A DNA stretch of 64,000 bases. Source: Nipponacmea schrenckii (Eukaryota > Mollusca > Gastropoda > Lottiidae). The notes beneath the pieces are model-generated. The model searched no databases and was not told where the DNA came from. It saw nothing but the letters and a program-made list of their open reading frames with translations. Shown here in pieces: positions 1 to 11,300 of the stretch (positions within the stretch are counted from its first letter, which is position 1; each line of letters opens with the position of its first letter). The translations under genes and the position numbers were made by a program. The stretch is taken from NCBI GenBank assembly GCA_030562195.1, contig CM060203.1:7268208-7332207 (forward strand), given 5' to 3'.

Positions 1-28
1 ATACACGTTCATCATCATTTCCTTTTTT

Positions 29-94
29 ATACGCCCACATGAAAATGTGGACGTATATTGCCATCACCCCTGTCCGTCCGTCCGTCCGTCCGTC
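29..94 (+). repeat. Hairpin plus GTCC microsatellite head
   Basis: Positions 29-40 (ATACGCCCACAT) pair imperfectly with 45-56 (ATGTGGACGTAT), forming a short hairpin. It is followed at 71-94 by a (GTCC)n microsatellite. The same head, with different downstream sequence, occurs at 57138-57222. A palindromic start, a tetranucleotide microsatellite and ~160-bp tandem core repeats resemble the layout reported for mollusc pearl-type non-autonomous elements; that family link is inferred. Confidence 0.7.
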
Positions 95-105
95 ATTCTA
101 CAATT

Positions 106-906
106 ACTTGTGTACACGATACAGGCCAGAGTTTTTATCTGATTTCAATGAAACTTGGTATGTTTATTCATCTTGATAATATCTCGGACAAGTTCGAAAA
201 TGGCACGATTCCATATGTCGGTTTATGACTTATGGCCCTTGATTAAAGGAAAAAACATTAAAATTTACTTTTGTACGCAATAGAAGCTGTAGTTTTTATC
301 CGATTTGAATGAAACTTGGTATGTGTATTCATCTTGATAATATCTCGGACAAGTTCGAAAATGGCACGATTCCAGATGTCGGTTTATGAGTTATGGCCCT
401 TGATTAAATGGAAAAACGTTAAAATTTACTTGTGTACGCAATAGAAGCTCTAGTTTTCATCCGATTTGAATGAAACTTGGTATGTGTATTCATCTTGATA
501 ATATCTCAGACAAGATAAAAAATGGCACGATTCCAGATGTCGGTTTATGAGTTATGGCCCTTGATTAAATGAAAAAACGTTAAAAGTTACTTGTGTACGC
601 AACAGAAGCTGTAGTTTTCATCTGATTTGAATGAAACTTGGTATGTGTATTCATCTTGATAATATCTCAGACAAGATAAAAAATGGCACGATTCCAGATG
701 TCGGTTTATGAGTTATGGCCCTTGATTAAATGAAAAAACGTTAAAAGTTACTTGTGTACGCAATAGAAGCTGTAGTTTTCATCTGATTTGAATGAAACTT
801 GGTAAGTGTATTCATCTTGATAATATCTCGGACAAGTTCGAAAATGTTTCGATTCCAGATGTCGGTTTATGAGTTATTGCCCTTGATTAAATGAAAAAAA
901 CGTTAA
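106..906 (+). repeat. 161-bp tandem repeat array (about 5 units)
   Basis: The motif ATGAAACTTGGTA recurs at about 148, 309, 470, 632 and 793, a period of about 161 bp. Each unit also carries CATCTTGATAATATCTC and a block containing GGCACGATTCCA and TCGGTTTATGA. Units are roughly 90 percent identical by eye. The array breaks at 906 and resumes at 1345. It looks like the core-repeat array of a pearl/Helitron-type non-autonomous element, which I infer from the period and the hairpin/microsatellite head. Confidence 0.85.
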
Positions 907-1344
907 GGCCATGAAAAGAAAATATCTTGGTTCTCAGGCAATTACCTGGGGAAAAAATGGTGCGGGCGGGCGGTTTGATTTTTTTTTTATTTCTCCAAAT
1001 TACCTCCCCTTAATCAAAATAAAAAGCATAATATTTAGACATTATTGAAAGCGGGCGGCGGCTTTTCTTTTTTTTTTTTTTTAATAAAACTAAGCCTTAA
1101 AATGAATGAATGGTAGAGACAGTCTTTGTCTCGCCGGTAAACATCTTCACTTCGTAACCGTATTAATTGGGTCACTGTCTTCCACATCTTGGGCACGAGG
1201 CCGAGTTCGGCTACTGGTGAGCTAGTTTCCACACGGATTCCGGTGGTTTATTTTTATTTTTTTTAACAAATAAAATAGTTTGAAGCGGGAGGTTTTTGTC
1301 GGTGCGGCGGTGCCTGAGAACCAAGACACTTTTTTTTTGTGGCC
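907..1344. mobile_element. Harbinger-like non-autonomous element nested in the array
   Basis: Terminal inverted repeats start GGCCA and end TGGCC. A second inverted match inside them is TTGGTTCTCAGGCA near 928 and TGCCTGAGAACCAAG near 1310. The element is flanked by TAA at 904-906 and 1345-1347, which fits the 3-bp TWA target duplication of PIF/Harbinger elements. The 161-bp repeat resumes just after it. No transposase is visible; the short minus-strand ORFs inside are chance frames. Confidence 0.65.
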
Positions 1345-1490
1345 TAATATTACTTGTGTAGTTTTTATCCGATTTGAATGAAACGTGTGTATTCATCTTA
1401 ATAACATCTGGGACAAGTTAAAAGATGGTGCGATTCCAGATGTCGGTTTATGAGTTATTGCCCTTAATTAAATGAAAAAACAGGGAATAT
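1345..1490 (+). repeat. Truncated final 161-bp repeat unit
   Basis: Resumes the array motifs (TACTTGTGTA, TTTTTATCCGATTTGAATG, TCGGTTTATGAGTTATTGCC) after the nested insertion, with about 11 bp missing from the AACTTGGTATG segment. 1491-1895 shows nothing recognisable and is presumed intron upstream of the integrin exons. Confidence 0.7.
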
Positions 1491-1895
1491 TCTGTTTGCT
1501 GAAGTGGGCGTATGTTACCTTGCCTGGCAAGCTATCTTCTAACAAGAAATTGTTCTGTAAGCTTTTGTAAGTGTGAAAGAATGTCATGAAGGAGCAACAA
1601 AAAGCCCAAAATCTGTGTCATAGATTGTATGATTAATCTTTAGGGACAATGCAACCTATAAATAGATAAACTGACTGCTATCATGGAAATGTCAGTATGG
1701 AGGTATCTATCTGAAACTTAGGTCAAAAGTCAATAAAGAGTAACGAAGAGGCAAAAAAGACCAACAGACATTTTTAGAGGCCTTTATAAATGTACAAATC
1801 TCACAGTTATAACCAGAATGTAGATTCTCAACTATTGTTTGATTAAAAATTCATGCAAATTACACATTCACATTTAGATGGTAATATATTTTTAG

Positions 1896-3752
1896 TTGGC
1901 AACATCAAAAACAACAAGCGTGATAATAGGTGGAGTTTTAGATGATCCATCAGCCATTAAAGAAAATCCTGAGAAAACTGAAACAGTTCTTTCAGATCCC
2001 AGGAAAAATGAACCAGGTTATAAATTTGGAGGTCGATCTAGACGCAGTACAGATAGAGTCAAGAGAGCTGAAAATGAACTCATTTTGGTAAGTTTTGAAA
2101 ATATGTACATTGTAGTAATTTTTGTTGTATATTAGTACTGTATATATTTTGTATATCAGTAAATATTTGTTGTATAATAGAAGGTATTTGTTGTATATCG
2201 GTAAATATTTGTTGTATATTAGTAAATATTCGGTGTAAATTAGTAAATATTTAGTGTATATTAGTAAATATTTGGTGTATATTATAGGGATGTAAACAAG
2301 ATACAGCCAAGTGTCACACTATAACATGTAATATAGGTCAACTCAAACAGAATGACTATGTGACTATCACTATCAGAGCAAGATTGTGGGAGAGCACATT
2401 TTTACAGGTATGATTTTCTGTAGTATATTTTGGTAAATTTTATTTAAGCCTATTTTTGTACCTGCAATGCTTTGTGTAAGCTATAAAACCTCTATCATCT
2501 TCATAAGCCCAATCATCAGGTTGTAAAATTACATTTCATTTACATGGACATGGTATGGACTGAAATCAGAAATGAACTGTTACTGTGTAGGTAAAAGTGT
2601 GTGCCTCTCCAAACCCTGTCAACATTTTTTTGGGCAGAGATTTGGCAAAAAATGAATCTTGACTAATCAAATTTGAATTAAATGCCAAAGCAGTAAAAAT
2701 ATCATTGACTTTCGCATTCCTTGTCATCTGAAGTCACTGCATATTAATCTACTTATATTCATTGTGTTTTAGGACTATCGTAATGTACGAGAAGTCAAGA
2801 TCAGATCGCGAGCAGAGCTAATCATTGATCCAAAATTAAACGTAGAACAAACTGATCTCACTAACGATATTATTTATGTAAGTATTAAATAAAACTAAGG
2901 AATGGTATTGATTGGAATTATCATTCTTATTAATTAAGGTTTTTAATGTAAATTTTAATGTTTTATCTAAGAAATATCTCACTTTGATATTTTAAAGCTA
3001 CAAATCTACTAAAATGGAAATAAAAACTTATATTTTTAAGAGGCTAAAACTATAATTAAGCAAATAATAAAATGGCAATGCCCAACTGCTATTATGTGAC
3101 TTTTGGTTATGTTATAGGCTGAAACTATAGCTATACCAGATGTTAAAGTAGCTGAACCTGAGTCTATAGACTGGTGGATAATATTAATAGCTGTATTAGC
3201 AGGAGTTTTATTATTAGTTATATTAATATTAATCTTATACAAGGTAAAGTTATTAAATTATTTTTAATTAGGGAGAAGCAGGGAGGTACCAGTGATTAAA
3301 AAGAAAAAAGCATTATTTTACAGACTACAATTTATTACAGAAAAGAATCCTTTCTAAACCCCTTTGCAAACTTCTGGCATTGATCTTTCCAGACTTTTTC
3401 ATACTCATTAACCAGCTCTCAAGTTACATATTTTGAAAACATGCAGAAAGTTTGCAAGAACAAAAACTGCCCTTTGGCTTGTCTTCACACCATGTGTTCA
3501 AATCTCTCTAATTGAACATATATTGGGCAGATTCTCTACTTCATTTCAATACTTATCTAAAGATAGGGCTTGTTTCATTAACGCATTAAGGTACAGAATA
3601 TCTGTAACAGAACAAGATGATGTAACACTCCATTCCATCTTATAATCTTTTTTCAGCTTGGTTTTTTCAAACGAAAGAAGCCAGAAGATATGCAGACATA
3701 TGAAGTGAAATTTGAAAAACGAAAGGAAGCTGTAGAAGAGTATTATGACTAA
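1896..3752 (+). CDS. Integrin alpha chain, last five exons (partial)
   Basis: C-terminal part of an integrin alpha subunit, a cell-surface adhesion receptor that pairs with a beta subunit. Exons are 1896-2087, 2288-2407, 2773-2877, 3118-3243 and 3657-3752; all junctions are phase 0, so the frame is continuous for 213 residues to TAA at 3750. The first exon carries basic runs (RSRR, RVKR) that fit the furin site separating heavy and light chains. The next exon has the light-chain cysteines. A hydrophobic helix (WWIIILIAVLAGVLLLVI) is followed by the family hallmark GFFKR and an acidic tail ending EEYYD. Cleavage plus the GFFKR context suggests the alpha5/8/V (RGD-binding) type, but I cannot assign the subclass. 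The beta-propeller and thigh exons lie upstream of the window. Confidence 0.93.
2105..2287 (+). repeat. Intronic AT-rich tandem repeat
   Basis: About seven degenerate 23-25 bp units resembling TTGTTGTATATTAGTAAATA fill the intron between the first two visible integrin exons, ending at the splice acceptor TATTATAG. Confidence 0.7.
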
Positions 3753-6700
3753 TTTAACATCTTAGATTAAAGAGCTATTCTAATATTACAGTCAGTTCAA
3801 CTGTGTCTATTCCATCATTTGTATTCAAAATATGCTTGAAGCTTTGCTGTTATTGGTGCGTTTTATTGTAAGTTTTGACATGTCCGTGGTAAAAAATTAA
3901 ATGAAAATTTTTTGATGGATTTTAAAATAGACACAGCTCATTTGACTATTTGGTGCATTCCTTATTATTTATCGTCTTATGTATGAAGGAAAGTTACATT
4001 TGTTTTGAAATTCAGAGAGTTTATGCAAATATGTTTTGTGGTGCCTTTGAATAATGTTTTTGTCATCAGTTGATAGCACTAGGGAAACATTTCTTTTGAA
4101 AAAATGTTCATTTGCCTCATCAAGATAACACATTTTTCAGTATAAAAAACCTTTGAATTGTGATGTTGTAACTTTGTTCTGCTGTACATGGCCAAATAAC
4201 TTTGCATTCATTTATTTCTTGCGTTGAAAACTGGATAAATGCACATGGAACAAAACTAAAAAGATTAAAGATCAGATAATAAGCAGGAAATAGGCTGAAA
4301 GAATTGATGGAGTATGCCTTGTTCAAAGGGCATCTTATTGAATAACAAGTTTCCAATTCAACACCCTTTAATACTGTTTGAACTTGCCCTATCATGATGT
4401 GGTTAAGTCTATTATTGTTATAAGGGTGTTTTATATTACACTTTATCCAGCCTTTGCTTTTTTGCTGCACATTGTTAATTTAGCACTGAATAAGAATATA
4501 TGAGTGCAATTGTTCTGTTTAATTCTGTATGTGTGTTGATATCAACTGTTATGTTTTGCGCACATTCTTCCACAATTTGTTTGAATGAAAATATGTGAAA
4601 TTGGCTTTAAAACCCTTTCTCTTTGTGCAATAACAAGTGAAATAGATCATAAAACTTGTGAACATATTACAAAATGGGTTTATTAAATTGCTGCACCCAA
4701 TGGAATTGTTTAAGCTATCTTGCTGCCTAAAGTCAGTATGTTTGAGATGTTCACAAAGTTTTCATTGATTTCAACAACTGATCCAACATACTCAGGGATT
4801 TCGAGTTTTGAGAAAGTTTTCTCTTTTGAGTACAAAAAGGGCTTATTAGTTAGTGAAATTATTAAAACAATTTCAATTGTGTGGTACTTTAAGTTAAATT
4901 TTCTTAATATTGTCCAGCACAAGAAATTACCTGTCATTATAAAGCTTATGTTGAACATGACTGGCTAATATTCTCAAATCATTCATAATGTAAGGGTCCA
5001 ATCTTACTCCTGCTTTAATAATCCTTGTTAATTTTAGCATTATCAGGTGGTGTAGGCTGCCCAGGTGGTTTCACTTGTAAATTTATGAAAGCTTGATGGG
5101 TATGAATTGTTATAAACTTGGAACTTAATAGCAGCTGATTCCAATGTTGTTTTAACAAGGATAGTATCTAAATACACCAAATTTAGCTTCAGATCTTTAG
5201 AACCCTCCAGAATGTTTATTTTCCTTTCTAATATATTCCAATAAGTTGCACAGTTGAATAAAGGAATTAGGTAGCTCTTAGGATTTCGCACAAACTAGTA
5301 TTAACTTTATGTCCACTTTACTGCCAGTATAGAATTGTAGATGCACAGTTTTTTGTCAAGGAGATATCTCAGATAGAAAAACAGTCTGATAATAGGGTTT
5401 CTGCGCTCCACTACATTTACTATTGTGGCCCTGATACTAGCTTAGTAATATTATGCTACGTTATAATGTATCTAATAATAATTATTGATGAAGTATTTTA
5501 CTATAATTTGTTTAATTTCATCATCAAATCTATCTGGAATAACTCCTTTAATATGCTATTTGAAAGTTGTTTTATGTGAAGTTATTTGTGCATATGCAGG
5601 TCTAATTTGAAACCTTTAGCAAATAGTCAACCTTATTTTGGGGAAGTAAAATAGAAGTAGAAAACATAGAGGCTTATCTCATATTGCGTTGATGTTGGAT
5701 TACTCAGAGTACACTGTATCTAAAATATGTAGATTGTTTGGGATCATGTTTTAAAACATTCACTGATATGCACATATACCTTGATTCAACTTTGTTAATT
5801 TGTAAATAGAACTGTAAATAATATACAAGTTTAATATATTATACTCTCTGTTCATATTTAAGTTTTTATGTGTTTTTATACATCTATTTATCCATATCTT
5901 AACATTTTGTCATTTATTCATTCATTCATTCCATTTATCCTACTATTTACTGCTGCCGGAAACATTATATTTCAATATTCTTTGATACTAATTTGTAAAT
6001 TTTCCAACCATGTACATGTTAAGTTAATAATTGAGCCATAAAGGGATAATAGGCGTTGGATTATTGACTATTGGTTAAATAAGTATGTATCCCACACTAG
6101 ATTAAGTTTCAAAAAGCGAGAATAAAACTATATTTGGATTTTTTCAAAAAATTTAGCAAGCGAGGATTCTATTCTGTTTGGGAATAAAAGCGTCTGGGAA
6201 ATCAGCGCTAAAACATCAATGCAGGAAATCTATATGTTAGAGTTACTTCCCTTTATAATTACAATTTGAAAATCACATTTTATAATTAACTACTTGATTT
6301 TGTGGTTTTATCGAATTATAGAGATATTTTGATGTATAGTGATGACTCCAGGTAAGTCCACTGATGGATATATTTTGAGAGAAATTAAAATTTTATGTTT
6401 CTTCTAACAGCTATTATCCCTTTAAACACTAAGGTTTTAACTTCAGTAAATATTTGATTTTTAGTTTAAGTTACATGATTGAATTACATTTGGAAGGTTG
6501 TTAGTAACACAATTATACAAACACATTTCCAATCATTTCATTGATCATATTTCAAACATGTTTTCATATAGACTGTAACTGTATAATATTTTTAATTTGT
6601 GTATATGATTAAGCGTTAAGTGCTTATGTTTGCTTAGGATGCTTTGGGCGTCGCTTTGAGATATTTCTCTCCACATTATATGGCTATTGTTGCAAAAGCT

Positions 6701-8394
6701 TTGTATGCGTAAATCATCATGCAATAATTCTTCATTGGTGAAATCTAAGTTTTATTTTAAAGTAGTTATAAAGTTTGAATGAATAGAACTAAAACTTTTT
6801 TTAAAAAAAAACAAATATTTAAAAAAATTCTGTTATACACTCAAATATGTACTGTAGCTTTAATTGCAGGGCAGTTTATTCTCATTTTACACCTTATACT
6901 ATTCTGCACATCTGGATTTCTTGCAATAAGTTCAGGTTATTCAGGTATATATTCAAAATAATAATCCTGTCATTCCTGCACTCTTGACATGAAAATTTGT
7001 ATGAAAAACTGAGTTTAAATCATAATTTTTGTTTCACCCATGTAGAATTAATGTTTGATTTTATATTTTTGTGACATGATAATTGCACTGTAAATATGTG
7101 ACACGTATTAGATGAATGAATGAAAAGGAAGATTAAAATGGTTTTAATTCACTGATCTTCCATTTTGTAACATTTTTTTTGAAAATTGAGGGATTCGGTA
7201 GTTACTAACAAGAGGATGGCAACACTGACACACTGAGTTCAGTCTTGATTGGTTACTTCTTAAATAACAGATTTCAAACAAGTGTAGCCATCCAAGGATT
7301 TATCTCATTTGCAAAATAAAGACATTCCCTCAATATATAATTTTAGATTTGTATTAAATCAAACAAGTGCTTAGTAAATCATTCCAGCTTTCAATAATAT
7401 TCATATTATGAAAAATTGTTACATTATCAAATGGACAGATTATGTTTGACAAAAGGCTAATATTTTGAATGTTTAAATGTTACAGTTCAGAAAATCAGGC
7501 TAAGATTCTTTACTACTGATTTATATTGTATACGAAATACTTTTTAAGTTTCAATTCTGAAAAGTATATCTAATTTAATTTTAGTGACTGACTATTTCCA
7601 ATGCTATGGTCCTTTATTTCCTAGCTTAATTCCAATGGTCACTATATTGCCCTATATAGAAATAGAGCAAATTTAGAACTGTAGAAGCTAGTCTTATATG
7701 CTCATATACTGTTAAATGTACATGATTCCAGATATTAAGATGAATATAAATATTATACAGTTTTTTGTGTTATCTCATTTCTTTGGTTGTGATTTTGTTT
7801 CATTTTTTATTCTGTTTATTTGTGCAGAAACATTTGGCCATAAATCAGGTTTCTTCTATTTTTAGCATGAAATATCAAGTGTACACTGGTGTTTATTTAC
7901 AGTATTGTGAAGGTAGTTGTGTATTGCTATGAAATTAATATTTTAGAAGCTAATAGTATAAAAGTATAGTGTAATCAATAGTTTGTTAGTATAACTAAGT
8001 TAATGGTGCAACTTAAATTGTATTCTATCTTAAAGAAGCTTATTATGTCTGTAGTCAACAATCATATATTCTATATTGCTGTATATCTTGTTAGTTCTAT
8101 TTATTCAACCTAATTTTGATATTTATCTACCACTATATGCCTTTTGTCAAAATAAAAAGTAATAAAATTGTACTTTTAAATCATGTTTTGGGGTTTTTTT
8201 TAGTTGATTTATATGTATCCATGTTTTAGTTGTCCTTCCAGCCTATGAATGCACGAAAGTAACTAATAGTAAATTCCACGGTTTTCAAGAGAAGGTAACT
8301 AAAATTATTTTGATTTTTTTTTATTCCCATTCAATTCAAAAAATATAACTTGTCCAAAACGCATATTTGCAAAGAAATTATAGGTTGACCTAGT
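3753..8394 (+). other. Integrin 3' UTR and convergent intergenic stretch
   Basis: No coding exon was recognised in this 4.6 kb. Consecutive AATAAA signals at 8151 and 8161 are plausible integrin polyadenylation sites, implying a 3' UTR of up to 4.4 kb; earlier sites cannot be excluded. The facing minus-strand gene ends at 8395 and has its own TTTATT (AATAAA on minus) near 8317, so the two genes converge closely. A fragment of the dispersed TTGGCATTGATCTTTCC repeat family lies at about 3345-3420. Confidence 0.5.
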
Positions 8395-11300
8395 TTAAAC
8401 AAATCCATTTAAAGTCAAGCCACAGCCTAGACCTAGATCTAGTTCAGAAAGCTGAATATTCTGGCCGGATTTCAGAGACTGTTTAGCTTTTTCTATCAAA
8501 ATACTACCAGCTACTACTTCTTCCCCAGTAATAATAACACTTTCCTCTCCTGAAATTAAACAGGAGTGGGTATAATTTGTTAAAAACTGAGTGCTAGATA
8601 TTATATATATTTTGAGAAGAGTTTCTGTATAATTCTCTAATCGCTGCTAGTTCATAGCCTACTCTGCTAAATGACTTTGACCATCGAGTTCAGATGTGAA
8701 ATCTATTTGTAGCCTAAATGTAGGCCTAAGTTCAAATGTATATTTGTAATTTTGTAAATGTTCAATTGTTCTATTATTGATTGTCAACTATAATATTGAA
8801 ATGAAATGACGATGTGTGAAATGTGTATTGTACAAATGTAGATGGTACATTGTCATTTGCGACAAAGAGGTCTGGCAAGTATGCAAATTAGTGGGTGGAG
8901 TTGACCTCTTACGGAAATTTATGACAAATAAGAAATTGACGGAAATTCCCGGAAACATAAAAAAAAAACAACTGATCCTGAGAAGGGAGACAATTAATGG
9001 ATTTTTTTCCCTTCAAATTTGAAGAGGGATAGAGTAATGAGGTGAAAATAGATTGTCAAAGTGTAACATGCAAATTGGTAATTTTGAAATTAATTTGTAA
9101 ATGTGCATTCCAAGTACAATTGTCGATATGTCAATTTTACACATGTAGAAGTGTGTAAGTTTATGATGAAAAGACGATGTGTGAAATGTCGATTGTTCAA
9201 ATAAAGATGCTACATTTGTCATTTTGGACCTCGATTTCAGGCAAGTATGCAAATTAGTGGGTGGAGCTGACCTCTTACGGAAATTTGGACCTCGAGTTCA
9301 GGCAAGTATGCAAATTAGTGGGTGGAGCTGACCTCTTACGGAAATTTACGACTATTACACACAGAAATTGACGCAAATGTGCTATTGTATGAGCAAGTAG
9401 ATATAGGCCTAGATTACAAAGATTTTCAATTGTTCTTTGGAATATCAGCCTCAAAATAATACTTGTGACAGTTTCTGAAATGCAATTGGTGCAGTCTTAA
9501 GAGTCTAGAATCTAGAGTTATCTCCCTCTGCTAAAATGACACCCACTGATCTATATAAATATATATATATATATAGATCAGTGATGACACCACATTATTG
9601 TAACTTTCTCCAGGTTATCTGTGTCATAAACATAGTATCTGAGTTACATAAAATTTGTTACAAACAACTATAGTGTTTTAATAACATAAGACTGTCTTTA
9701 CTTTAATAAAAATAAAACTTTGTGTAAATTATCTTAGGCTGAGGAAATTTCCGTCAATTTCTTTTTTAATAGTCGTCTATTTCCGTAAGAGGTCAGCTCC
9801 ACCCACTAATTTGCATACTTGCCAGAACTCTTGGTCGAAATTGACAATGTACCATCTACATTTTTGTAAAAATCGACACATCATCATTTCATCATCTAGC
9901 TTATACATTTCATCAATAATGTTTACATACCTACAAATGAGCTAGTAATGAACATTTACAAATCAATCTCAAAATTACCAATATACATTTGAACTTTTAT
10001 ACTTTGACAAATGTATTTTCTACTCCAATACTTCTACAAATGTACTTTTACAAATTGACATAAATAAACATTTTGCCACTTAACAACAAAATTAATAAAG
10101 ACGTCAAAACTACTCCATAAATATTGGAATGATCTCTAAAGATAATCGCTTATAAACATTGTATTATCAAATTGAGTCGTTTATACCATACCTTGTACAA
10201 CCTTTATAAAATGATGCAGTTCCTGTCTGAAGGCCTCTTTATAACGCTCTTGAAAGAAATCAACCAATGGACTTTGTATGGTTCCACTTGAATTGTGGAT
10301 TTCTACAGAATTTGCTCGTCTATTTTCAGCCTTAATCATTCCCTTGGAACACAATACCTTAAATTTAAGAGAAAAAAATAAGTAAAATTTGCCATAATCA
10401 AAATGAATTATGGCATGTGACCATACATAATTAATTTAAAGTTGAATTCCTCATCAAAGTAACGTGTTATAACTACCTGGACAATTCGTACTGGTCGATT
10501 TCTTTGACTATTGTTCCGATTTGTTATACTGAAATTTATTTCAAACTTTTCAATGAATGCCGAGATAAAAAAAAAAAGGAAACCCTTTACTTCAATTCTT
10601 TGATCATATCCATAATCGGCACCAAGCCTGGAATTGTCAATAGTTGCTATGGTGCCACTTGGAAATCTGATCATAATGGTGGTACAGCTGACATCGTCAC
10701 ATTCTATATAAGCATCGTCCAGAGCATGCCCATAAGCAACAATGGATGCTGGTAATTCACCTGCCAACCATATTGCCATATCAAAATCATGAGAACAAGC
10801 ATCGAGGAATATACCTCCTGAAAATTTGGAAAACTTTGTTTTAGAAGAGCTTCAATAATAGTAATGGGATGATGCAGAATGTTAAAATTACTGTAAAACT
10901 GTTGACCCTCTAATGTGACACGCTGTCAATCAATCCCTTAGGCTCGGTTCCACCAAATTTTACGTATCACGTTTCATGTGCCGTGCAGGATGTCACATCG
11001 AACATATCCCATTTTCACCATGGGTGACGGTTCCGACTCATCTGACGAGGAAGTTCTTGCTCTATATCTGTTGTACCGGCGAGCTAGGAAGAGAAACTGC
11101 AGCAGGCAGTCAAAATGGTGCTGGGACCGTACTTATTGCTTCCAAAAAGCGGCGAATTTACCAGAACGTTTCGCTATCTCATGGACAATCCAAACCGAGA
11201 TTTATTCTTCAATTACACACGAATGTCGTACGAAACCCACGCAAAATTAAAACAACTAGTGTTGCCTCATCTACAACCAATTGGTACCAACTACAGAGAA

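Noticed and set aside
106..906. CRISPR-like array
   Set aside because: Repeats are contiguous 161-bp units without unique spacers, in an animal genome.
10408..10779. Minus-strand 123-residue ORF taken as a single gene
   Set aside because: It is exon 5 of the oxidoreductase read through its donor into intron; the true exon is 10817-10591.
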